Positions 11,007 to 23,000 of a DNA stretch of 64,000 nucleotides are shown piece by piece (positions within the stretch are counted from its first letter, which is position 1; each line of letters starts with the position of its first letter). The DNA lies in the NCBI GenBank assembly GCA_000469685.2, contig LS997562.1:28538177-28602176 (forward strand). The letters are read 5' to 3'. The translations under genes were made by a program, and so were the position numbers. Origin of the DNA: Haemonchus contortus (taxonomy: Eukaryota; Nematoda; Chromadorea; Rhabditida; Trichostrongylidae). The notes beneath the pieces were generated by a model that worked only from the letters and a program-made list of their open reading frames with translations, did no database searches and was not told where the DNA came from.

Positions 11007-14000
11007 TTCATAACCATCTCAGATGCAGTCGTACATTCTATTCCACATATTCCAACCTCAATACAAAGATACCCAAGCATGTTCACTTTTTCGACAGGCA
11101 TTATTTCGAATTCATAATCATCGATTAGCATACTATAAATTCCTCTTCATAATTTGTGTGTGTGCGTGAAATTCTTTGTGATATTCTCTTCTCACTTGTA
11201 TGATTCACTTACCATTGTACGTATATGACTATTCCATTGTGCCGTAAATCATCGCTCAAATCTAGTTTGTGTATATCTATTGTCTTAGAGAGTCGCGCTG
11301 TATTAGAGAATTTCCCCCCGTTGGCACTGCCTTACCTTTGTATAGGTCATTCACTACTCCATCATTCTTCATCGACCATTTACCACAGAGTGTTATTCGT
11401 GTTTGAGAATGAACGGTGTAGTATTGAAGTTGAGTATCAAAGCATGAAATTGCAGTACAAAGTATAACAGTAACCGTTGTAAGGTGAAAATGTCCGTTGG
11501 GTGTTGGCGTCATACGTGAATGCATGATTTCATACGCATGGATTGTGTCAAGAAAACATCAAAGATTCTCTCAATCTCCACGTTCGGGCTTCCATAAACC
11601 TCGGCATGGTTGAAATTGAGGCTGTTTTGCTTTGAACTCTTACGAGGTTGTTATAAAAAGTTGACCTGCTGACCGATAATGGGACCAGCCCAGCTGACCT
11701 GATCCCACTATCGGTTGCTGGGTGTTTTCGAGGACCCATGAAGTAAGGTGAGTACCCCTTCTTCTAGATTTCGTGGTTGCCTGGGTGGTCTCGAACTTCC
11801 TTAGAGTCGATCCAGTATCCACGAGTTGCTGTTGGTCCGTTTCAGGCTCTTAGAAGGGCGATATACCCGAATAATTAGCTAATAAACTTTTTATAATAGC
11901 CTCGTGAGAGTTCAAAGCAAGACAACATCGATTCTCTCAGTGATTCACTAAAGGCAGATGGTTTGGTGAACACGAGTCCTAATGAGTAGAGTAATCAGAC
12001 AAGTGGTGATTTTCTTTCATGAGAAAAAGAGCAATCAGTCAGTTAGTTCACTGGTAATTGCATTGTGAACGATTCAGGAGAGTGTGGCACGGGAAGCGAC
12101 CATCCGACAGAACGAGTTGTCACAAATCATTTCGGAATTGGCAAGATTCCAAGAAACAATATATTCACAACATCTGAGTTTTGATCTTACTCCAGAAACT
12201 GCATCCAATGCGCACAATGATGTTCAGGTTTGTTTCAGGAAGTACACATAGTGATGAGTATACGTTGCACTTATAGGGGCCAGTGAACTATAACAGCAGG
12301 TATTGTCTTTATTGGTAAGAAGTTTTCCATGTTGAGTAAAATGGGGCTGTTTATTCTTGTAACACCAAAAAAATCTTGGTCAAAGCTGGAAGTGAGAGGT
12401 GAGGTGTTTGCTTCCATTTCGGGTTGTGTTCTACCCTTGACCTCGTGTCCATCACGATACTCAAAACGGACTCCATCGGCAGAGCGGATTCGAGCGCGAT
12501 AATTAGGAAGGACAATTCCGTCGATGCTCTTCATCTCCTGATTGAATATCTTGAAAATAAACGAAGAGCAAACATATTGCTGTAATTTCGACTTCTTTTA
12601 CTTGCATTGCTCAATAAAGCAACAACAGTGGCCATACTTTGGCTTATTTTTGTTATTTGAACAAGTGATAGTGTAGTAACTGATCTGAGGTTTCATTATG
12701 AAAGTGTTGAGGCGGTATGTAGTGTTGTGGCCGTGAATTGGGACTGTTGAGGTAATGCCAAAACAGAAGCAAGCCAGTAAGATATGATCGAGAATTAATC
12801 ATCAGTCAGCTCATTCTGCTATATCACTTGAGGTGATAAGTATTTGACCCATCTCCCTTTGTTAGTGGTTAGTCATTAGCAGTTATGTTGGCTATTGGGC
12901 CAATAGTTAAGTGTTTTGATCAGTGCATGGATAAGACGTTTTGAAATATTTTTAGGACGGCGATTGTTGGGTCGTTACATTAAGGTCATTCAGGTTGCAC
13001 AGAATGAAATGGTCGTTACCGTTTGTAGTGTTGTAAGGGAACTTGAATGATAATGTGGCGATAGAGAATAGTACACGCGAAGGTTCTAGCTCCAAATGTG
13101 GCGCTGTAACATTAATATTAGGGCAAGAGGAATGCTTGTGAACAAAGGCGATAAAATGAAGTAGTGCTCAATAAAATATTTCATTGTGCCTAGGAAAGCA
13201 CAGGGTGAAGATACGCGTGACAATGCATACCGAGGAATCGAGAAAAACGAGTTCAATGGGGGCCTTTGCCTTGGGTCTTGTTCGCCTCCGGCCTAAATAT
13301 GATTGGACCGAAAGTGAAGTAGTGAAAGCACGGTCGGCAGGTGCTTCACTGCTCTTATACTCCTCAAAATCATCATTAACATGTGGAAGGCAATCTGTTC
13401 ACTGTGTCTGTCTACCGGTACGACCTGAAAAACTTCCTAGAAAGGGTTGATAAAGCATAGGTTAGGTGAGCCAAGGTCACTTTGAAAAGCACAATTAAAT
13501 TAAGCGGGGCAAAGAGGTCGGCTGGGCTGGCTAAAGCGGAGCTGAGAGAAAAAGCGAGACTCACCAGGAGTTAGCGCAGCGTTCTAGAAAAGGGTTGCGC
13601 TCGCAAAAAGTTAATTCAATACAAATAGCCGAGATTTCAGACATAGCCATTGAAATGAGAAGGGTCTGTGGTGTTCTGGACACCAAAAATACGCGGAACT
13701 TGTTCACATTAGGTACCAACTACGACAAACCCTCTCATTTCTACCTAGAAAAGGGGGAAGGGGTTCAAATGTTTACAACAGACTGAACATTTATCTGAAT
13801 GGACGGAGCGTAAGTAAAGAAATTGTAGCTAGGCTTGGGAACGTCGGAGGGGAAAATGGACAAGAAGTGGATAGAAGTTTGCTCTCTCACCTGCTGCGAT
13901 CAGCAGAAACATTGATGAGCAAAGGTGTTTAAAGTAGGCGAGGTTTGTCGTGAGCTGGTGAGATTTGTGTGGGAAGTATGCGCCTAAAAGTCAGTTCGGG

Positions 14001-17000
14001 CGATTTGTAGATTTGTGAAAAATAGTAGGAGATAGGCCGGACTTTGACTCGTGGTTGACTTCTTGTCAGGAGCATGGATGTAATTCTCCAAGGCATTGTT
14101 GCTGCTTTCCTGTAGGAATGCCAGGTTTCCGCTTTTTCAGTTTGCATTCAAAGTATTACAGGCTCTCAAAGATTCATTGGATAAATGGCGAAGAGAGGTG
14201 AAAGAAAAATTGGAAGCAGTTGACACACTATGCTTTGAAGCGGGCGATTCAATCTCTCCCGAACAGCATGCCCTCCTTCGTGAACGGCGAAATCAGTTGA
14301 CAATCGACTACGACAATGTCATCCGCGAAGTAGAAAATCTCCATGGAAGGTGGGTGACTGATCTTCCTTTTATTTCAAGCCACACTAAAGTAGTCTCAGC
14401 AAAAGAGACTGGATCACCAGTCCTTTTAGAAATCCAAATCTTTAATATGGGAAACTTGACCCTCTACTTCTTGAAGCGGATCGTACTGCTACGGATCGAT
14501 TTAAGGGTCTTACTCTCCAGATTTTCCTGCTTTTGATACTTCCTTAAACTCGCTTTGACAGCATTTTTTTTTTGCTGATGATCAGAAACCATGAGTTGTG
14601 ACGTCCTAACTTTTTTTCCTGACTTGGTCGGGTACCATTGTTTTCCAGTTCGGGGCAGTAGCGACAATGAGGCGAATGATTGATTAGGAGAGAACTGTTT
14701 TTTCTGGGTCTTAAGTTGTCCCCTTTGACTCCTATTCTTCCAATGAGTTCTCGACATGTGAAACACTCATTAACTTTACTTTTGTACTTTACAATGCTCC
14801 CATGATACTGTGAATTGTCCGGATTTACATCCTGTCAAAGTTATTTTTTGTCTCTAAACTAGGTGTAAACCTATTATGCATGATTTGTTATGCAGCCTGG
14901 CAATCCTATTATTTCGGGTTGATCCTTATCTCGACGACGCGAGCGCATACTATTGTTATAATTTCAATGAGCGCATGGTCCCCACTGCATTCTGCATGTT
15001 ATTGACGGCTATCGATCTCTAAACACGACTTTCTCAGACTGAACGTGCTTGCCAGTCTGTTGATCGAGTTCTCCTCAAAGGCCTCCACCTTACAATCGTG
15101 GATGACTCATCAAACTCGGGCTATAGGCTTGATTCGTGAAAGATCTGCCGAGCCACTCAATCTCAGTGAGGTATGTTACGTCCTCTTTTTATAGAAAATG
15201 CCTCTTGTTCTCTTTTGTGTAATAAGGATGTTGATTGCTTTTTCTTCCACCTTAGGCCCGTCAAGATGCGAGACGTCTACTCGATGAGATCACCCAGGAG
15301 GAGAGCCAACTCAGATCTCTCGGTTCTCTGCTGGCGAAGATTGAACAGGAGGTCGACGGCCTCTATGACTCTGCGCCGGTGACTATAACACGCGGGATCC
15401 ACTCCACGGAAATCCGCAACACCTTCCACAGAGTTGATGTGCGTCTACAGCTGTCCTTTCAGGAAGTGCCTGGCTGATTCCTTCTTGATTTCAGGATGAT
15501 TTTTCGGCTCTAAAAAGGCACTGTTCCGATTTGATCCAGTTCCAGAATAAAATTGCAGGGCTTGGCAGTGAGCATGCAGAAAATTTGCGGTGAGAGTTTT
15601 ACTGCCATGTATATTGAGGCCCCTACAGACTAATGAACAATATTTAGGAGAATGGAGGACTGGTTCTCGAAAATTGAAGGAGATCTCGACCAAGTCGAGC
15701 GTAGATCCGACCGTGATGTTGAACAGAAGCTCGTGATTTTAGAGGGACTCAATCAAGAGGTAGTCCCCGGGTGTTCAGCTTTCCAAGCCTCAATAAATGT
15801 GGTTTCTTTCAGGCCGTTGATGGTAACATGTACATTGATTACGCTGATCAAACTTCTCGACGTCTTCTGAACGCATTGGATGGTTTGAGTGCCCACCCGG
15901 ATGCATCCAGTAAGCATGAGTTGGAATCCGAAGAACGGCGGAAACGGTAAGGCGTTCGCGTCTTTTAGAAGCCGCTTCATAGACTCAAAGAGGTAGTAAT
16001 AATTGCATGGAGTTGGAACAAGTGGCAGTTTTTTCAGACATTCACGTCTGCTGGATCGCATGCAGCAGGCATTCAATAAAGCAACCGCTGAAAAAGCTGC
16101 CAACGAAGGTGTCCGAGACGCAGTTTTGGAATTGTGTTCGTGGATAGAAAATTATGAAAGTCGTTCATGTACGGATCGCGACATTCCCCTAATTGAAGAA
16201 GATCTGAACCAACTGGTTAGTTTCGATCCCCTAAAACCACTTTCCAGTTAGTTACAAGTTGTTAAGTTATGGGCCAAACAAAATGAGAGGGATTAGTGCG
16301 CATTTTTCTGTGGGAATAACTACAGTGCTACATAAGTTTTTTCAAACTAAAACCTTTTCTGTTGGCTTCCATAATTCAGATCGTGAGTTACACCATTCAA
16401 AAGGTATTCATCTGCTTTTTTACAAAGCGGCCCCTTTTTTCTAGTTAGAATAGTTGGGCCAAATCAAGGTGCAGGCTTGCAAAACGGGAGGCCAGTTGAT
16501 GAAAATTAACGAAGTATGCAGCTACTACTGGGTCCTTATTTTCCATTGCAAGGAATCGACCAGCGGTATACCACTTAATTAGACTCTTTTTCTGGAAATC
16601 TCATTGATAGGCTGTAAAATAAGCCGGCCTACAAACGTTTTTTTTTACATATTTTCACAATTTCAACACTTTTTCTACTTTTTTTTTACCAAAATTTAAA
16701 CTTTTTGCCGATTCCCAGGGACTTTTCTCATTCAGATTTTTTTCCTAAACTTATCGTCGATTTGATTTCTTCTAGGAACATCGTTTTTACACCTTCCGTA
16801 TATTCTGAACCTTTTTGTTGGATAGGTTCCCTGTTTGAGGGCGAAAGGCAGAAGATCGTGGAAGTGTTCCACTTCGAAGACTTGACCCACTACTTTAACT
16901 CACGCTGAAATTTGGTGAAAGACGAAAAAGACAGGTGCTATTGGGAAAGGGTGATGTTTTTGGAAAACGTGGTAGCATGGTGAGCAACTTGAACTCAAGC

Positions 17001-20000
17001 GAGGGAGAATGAAGCTTGACCCTATTTGCCTGTTTTGTTTATTTATTTTTATTTACGTCAGTTCAAGCTATCGTTTCGCAGGCCCAATGGTCAACCAAAA
17101 TCATAACTAATATGAAAGAAAAATTTATAACCTTGTATGCAGATAAATGTCTTTCGAATGATGCACAGCGTGATCTGAGACCATGGAATCTCGTGGGAAA
17201 ATTTCCAGTTTGATAAAGTGACCTTGCTTCGTCGCAACGTGATATTACATTGCCGGGCATCCCGAATACATATGTCCCATTTGGTTGGGGCGCTTAATGA
17301 TGTGTATCTAATCACTGCTAGATTCATATGAAGTGGAATAGCCCGTGTGAGGGGTGGCAGGAACAGTAACGAAGGAGGGATTTGTTTTGAACTTCCACAC
17401 GTCTTGGTATTTGACGTTATATGCCATCAAAAGGATTCAGCAAAAACGTTCCTGATGCACCCTTATCGGATCGGAAAGTAAAAAATATGGGTGACCGAAA
17501 TATTTGCGATCGAAGATTTGAGTATTCATAACCAGTTTGGCTATGCACGCTAACGCGCGCAGTATATGTCGACGGCCACTTATCCACGATGGAGTCATTC
17601 AGCGGAATGTTGGATAATCAGAATAAGATAGTTTTCTCTAGATTCAAACGCTGAACTGCTGATAGCATCACGCTCGATATATTTGAGCACATTTATTAGT
17701 GGTTGATCATAGCTCCGCAACCTTGGTGCAAACCCTTTCCACAACAAACTTGACCACCCTTCTTTTGACTGCTCCAAACCATTTTTCCCGCATTCCAGAA
17801 AGTTTTTGAAGAGATGAATTTGTGGTCCTAGCCCCGCTTCCATGTGCCAGCTCCGCCCCCTTCGAGGACTTAGCTACATTTGTTACAATTCCTCTCACCA
17901 CTTTTTTTTCCCGCGTTCTTGAACGTTTCTGAACAAAGCTATGAAATTTTGATCTAAGCCCCACCCACTTCGTTCTTTTACACCTTGACGCCTTTTCCCC
18001 GCATCCCAGAATGTTTCTGAATAGAGTTATAAATTTTTGATCTTGGCCCCGCCCACTTCGAAGATCCGGCCACACTTGTTCCATTACCTCTAACCACTTT
18101 TTTCCCCGCACTCTAGAACGTTTCTGAACCGAGTTATAGAGTTTTGATCTAAGCCCCGCCCACTTCGATGCCAACCCCGCCCACTTTCGGAATTTGACCA
18201 CATTTGTTCTTTTACACCCTGGTACCTTTTTGCCGCATCCCAGAACGTTTCTGAATAGAGTTATAAATTTTTGATCTAAGCCCCGCCCACTTTGGTGCCA
18301 GCCCCGCCCACTTTCGGGATTTGACCACATTTGTCCCATTACCTCTAACCACTTTTTTCCCGCATTCTATAACTTTTCCGAACGAAGTTACACTCATTTT
18401 TGAAAAGTAGCTTTCACCTCAACGCACGCCCCGCCCCTCGTGGGCGGGGCTTCGCTATACTTAGGCATGCTCAGCATGCATAAGGCCTTGGTCACTCTTT
18501 TTATTTTTTTTCCTGGCCTCGACGCCTTCGTTAAATCGAGTTATGAATCTCTGTGGAAAGTACCGCCCACTGCGAGAACGCTCCGCCCACCGCCGGTAAT
18601 TTTCCTTTATTTTGATTGTTGACCCATCCCTCACCTTTGCACATTTTTTCCTGGTGTCTGGAATGTTATGAGACCGAATTAGAAGAATTCGCCCATGACC
18701 CCGCCCAATTCCGGGGCATGCCCCGCCCCTTGGGAGCGGGGCTCCGCTAGGCTCACGTGTGCTCTGTTGCACTTACCCTATGCTCAACTCATTCCAAACT
18801 TGACCCGACTTCCTCAGGTGTTTCTTCACGTTATATCGAATTTCCGTACAAACAAACAGACAGACAGACAGACAGAGCGCTTTATATATAGTAAGGATAC
18901 TTGCAAAACGAGTTGATAGGGTGCGAACGATATGTTGATTCCAGCAGGTAAGGGGGGGGGGGGGGGGGGGGTGGGGGAGGTGAGCTGATGTGATTGGTGG
19001 TTAAAGACGATGTTGACTGAAGTCGTATCATTTGAGGGCAATGTAGTTTGAGTATGACTGGAGAAATGCTATTCATGCTTATTTCAGAAGCGCGATGAAC
19101 AGATGTTACGAATGGACTTGGACAGTCGCCTGTCACTCACCCACGATCTCGAAAATGACCTAAAGAAGTTGGCTGGAGCCAATTCGCCAGCATGGGTAGA
19201 GCCTACAGAGCAGAAACTGAAAAATGCGATATTGCGACTGCAACGAAACAGCACTGAACTCAGAGTAGGCTGGCGTTCTGTCAAAAAGCTACTAAGAACC
19301 TCCTGAAGCATTTTTTAGGGTTTCCGTGACAACGTGAATGACGCGCTTGAAGGAGTCATAGCCCTGGATGCGATCGGTGCAGCTGTGGACCGCTCCTGCG
19401 ATGCGACCTTGGCGACTCTACGATCGACAAGCGCCCGTGATCATCAAAGCCTCAATGAGATCGCATCCGAACTTGCTGTTTTGGACTCTCAGTTGACAGA
19501 AATGATGCGAACTGCTGACACAATCAAGAAAATACCGAACGTAACAAAAACAGAAGGCGTGGACCGTCTTGTACGATTAATTTCTCGTTGCATTTGCACT
19601 TTTCCTGAGGTTGATTGTATTGCCATTTTAGGTACGGAACGCTGATGAAAAGCTGCACAACTTAGGCAAGGAATTAGACAGCAAGTACTCGACGCAAGAA
19701 GAAGTCGGTCGCTTGGAAAGCGATTTTGAGCAGGCAAAACAGAGGTACGAAATAGTGTTCACAATTGTCAGGAAGTCCTTTTTGCACAAGTAATGTATTT
19801 CTTCATTCCCAATCATTTCCTGATTTCCTGCATGAGCTGTGTAGGGTACCCATCCTTCCGTGGATTGACCTTGCAAATTTGTTGTTTACTCGTCGTTAAG
19901 AAAGAATTTCTGTAACTTTGTAATTTCTTCTGTAACTTTTCCGAGGTCATTCAAGTTTTCCTTCCTCTCTAGTCGAATAGATCTGGAGACAACAGGAGGA

Positions 20001-23000
20001 ACAATACAGGAGCGATGTTTGGCATTTTTGATGGGTAGCAAGCATTCTTTCCTATTCAAACTTTCCCAGTCCGTCAAACCGTCCTAGCTGTATGTTACCA
20101 AGAGCAATTCTCTCGAAACGAAATTTGGTTATTTATCTCCGAGCACAGCGGCGATGTTTAAGATAAACGTGTAGAACTGGGAGCACTACGTGGCGGGAAG
20201 GGTGATCAGGAGGAAGCAAGCCCTTCATTCATTCGATGAGATTTGAGAGTTGCGATCATCCTGCTTAAGGTATTATAACTTGGGTCTCACCAGTGACATC
20301 CGGGAAGCAGTTGATATAACTGCTGTCCGGGTGATTCCAATGAACTGGCGTCAATCGGAGCATGTTAGCTGAGTTGATCTGTTTCATGACCGTAGCCCAT
20401 TTCCAAATTGGTCTCAATTTCGCGATAGATTCGTTTGGCTCCATCCCCTGCGTCGAAGTACAGACGAGTGTTCAATCTCTCATGCCATTCCAAACTGTCC
20501 TATGTGTTTCCTTCGAGCCGCTCGAGTTACTCAGTAACTAGCTCTTGTTTTTCCACCTCAGAAAAAACTGCTACCAGAACCCTTCCAAACGAAACGGTTG
20601 AGAACGCTTCATTGTCGGACTTTCTACCTATCGACAGTGTCCTTTTCAGAATGGCCGAGTGGATAAGCAGCTTCGACGCTGAACTTCTGGAGTTGAAGCC
20701 TGTTTCCATCGACCACGACAGGCTAACGGAACAACGCAAAGAACAACTAGCTCTGGCTGAGAAGCATAAAGAAGGTAATTAAAGAAGTCGGCAATGTTAT
20801 GGTTATTAGTACAGTGAGTTCTCGTTTGAGGTCTCGCTCGATTGGAGGATCTGGAAGCTGTTTCAATGCGGTTGGTCGAAGCTGAGCGCGAAAGTGGTGG
20901 AAATAGGTTGAGTGCGACTCCACGTATCGCTATGGAACTTGTGGCAAAGTAAGATCGATGGACGAATTTCGGTTTCTCAATTCTTCAATTGCTTTCTTTA
21001 GGTATAACGCTCAAGCGGATGCGTTGCGATCACGAGCTGAACGAATAAACACTGCTGACCAGAAGGCAGTTGAATTGCTGGCCGCAGAGGACGAGTTGTC
21101 TTCTTGGATATCGTCGCAAACGAAAACACTGGTATGCATTTAACATTCACTCAAGGGGAAAACGCTGGAAAAAGATCTTGCGTACCAGTTAGTGGGGAAC
21201 GGTTTCTAAGAACGGCGTGAATATACGCATATTTTCTTATTCAAATACATTTTTATTCCGATTTTAGATGGATTGCGATGTGCCCACTTCAATCGACGCA
21301 GTGAACGCTCTATTGGCTACCCTGGATCGCATGTCAAAGGCGAAAAGACAAGAACAGCGACGACTTGATGATGTGAGCTGATATGCGTTATTGACTTTTC
21401 TCGATCAAAAGTAATGCAGTGCATTGGTCGGTAATTGGTCTTATAAGGTTCATCGGGGAAAACAAATCCTTGCCCGAGTCCCGTCGAAAATTCGCCGTAT
21501 TTATTACATCGATCAGACGCTCGGGATTTGAAGATCAAGCAACTTTAGATGTTTCTAGGTGGAAATGCTGTCACACTGAGCGTTGGGTGCGTCAGTGGTT
21601 TTAGATTGACTGCGTAAACACTAATTAACCCGCGACATTGATTGAACTCTTATCTGGGGTTTAAGATCAAAGTCGCCAGAATCTCTGAATTGTTGATAAT
21701 TGGCTAATTGTCTTTGAATACAGGCAGTTAAAAGTGATATATAAGTCGCCGTTCGCATTGAGTTGGTCAGAATGTCGGAAATCCCTCCTCCCGGCGTCAC
21801 TTAATAGGGGTGTTGACAACGATATTGGTGACTCAGTGACATTCCATAACTGGTACCTTTCAAGATTCGTCTACGTGGCCGAGAGCTAGCAGCTGATGCT
21901 CGCTCGGTTGGAGAGGGTGAGCGGTTGCTTGAACGCCATCAATTGCTGTCAGAGAAATGGGACCAACTCACAGACCTCATGGAAGGTATGTATCCTAATG
22001 GTTTGGCTCTTTTCCGGATGATTTCCTGTACGTTCCTTTATTGAAGCCACACGTGAACGTGTGTCTGTGGCCGAGAAGTGGATCGAAGGACATGCTGCAC
22101 TAGAAAAATGGCTAGGCTCGAAGCGTCGAATGCTCTTGGCCATAGGAGCCCCTACCACCGACGCTGCTATTGCAAAGTCACAAATGGGTCAAATTCAGGT
22201 GGGTTTTGATTCTCAAATTCCCTTTATAACCTGAATTTGAAGTGTTTACTTGAAGATCATAAGCGCGGAAATGGATGGAGAACGAGCCAGCTACAAAAAG
22301 CTCAAGGAAATGCTGGAATCACTGCCTGGAGTATCATCAACCGGCCTCGCTCCAATGGTGAGACATCGGAATCAAGCGATTCGGGAAGGTTCATTTTAAA
22401 AAATAGTGACGTTCTTAAGATGAATGAGTTGAATTCTGGATGGGCATCATTCGAGAAGGAACTGACCGACAAAGAACGCAACGTTCAACGTGCCTCGGAT
22501 TTGGGTGCTGAAATAAAATCCATGCAAAAAGCCGTCATGTTGGTTTTTGATCTTTTTGCCGTCAATGTTTGCTTCTTGTTTATTTGTTTCTTTGTTTCTC
22601 GCCGGTCGAAACCATGTTGCTTTTCTGGTTCTAGGAATGATGTTGCTGTTTTGGAATCAGATATTGAAAAGTTTGGAGCGCTATTGCCATCAGAAGTCGA
22701 GGCTCGATTAGGCGTAAGAATTTGAATGTTTTTCTAAGCCAGCTATTATATTCCCTTTGCTCGACGTTTGGGGAAGTGCCTTTTGAAATCTACGTTTTCA
22801 GGAGTTGTCAGCCTTCAAATCACAACTGGTGGACCTCTCGGAGCAAGTCGACCACATGTCCCAGCTGATCGACCCTTCAAGTGATTTGGAAATCGATTCA
22901 ATGAATAAGGGCGACTTAGATGAGCAGATGAACAATATGAGAAAGAAAATCGATGAGGTACTTTCAAGTCGTGCGACCTTTCACCTGATCGAAAGACAAA

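Larger units (their letters stand above)
16216..19087. other. Longest VAB-10B intron (2.9 kb), repeat-filled
   Basis: The left part, to about 17600, is AT-rich with no gene. It is followed by the tandem array (17700-18760), the CAGA run and the poly-G run. Neighbouring exons 16038-16215 and 19088-19264 join in phase 0. Confidence 0.65.

Noticed and set aside
17707..18339. 210-codon minus-strand ORF
   Set aside because: It is read through the tandem repeat array; its protein is internally repetitive in step with the DNA units and lies antisense in an intron.
20562..20577. Apparent frame mismatch between VAB-10B exons ending 19744 and starting after ctcag at 20561
   Set aside because: Using the next acceptor, ctaccag at 20577, gives phase 2 agreement (...[15 protein letters not shown]), so no error or microexon is needed.
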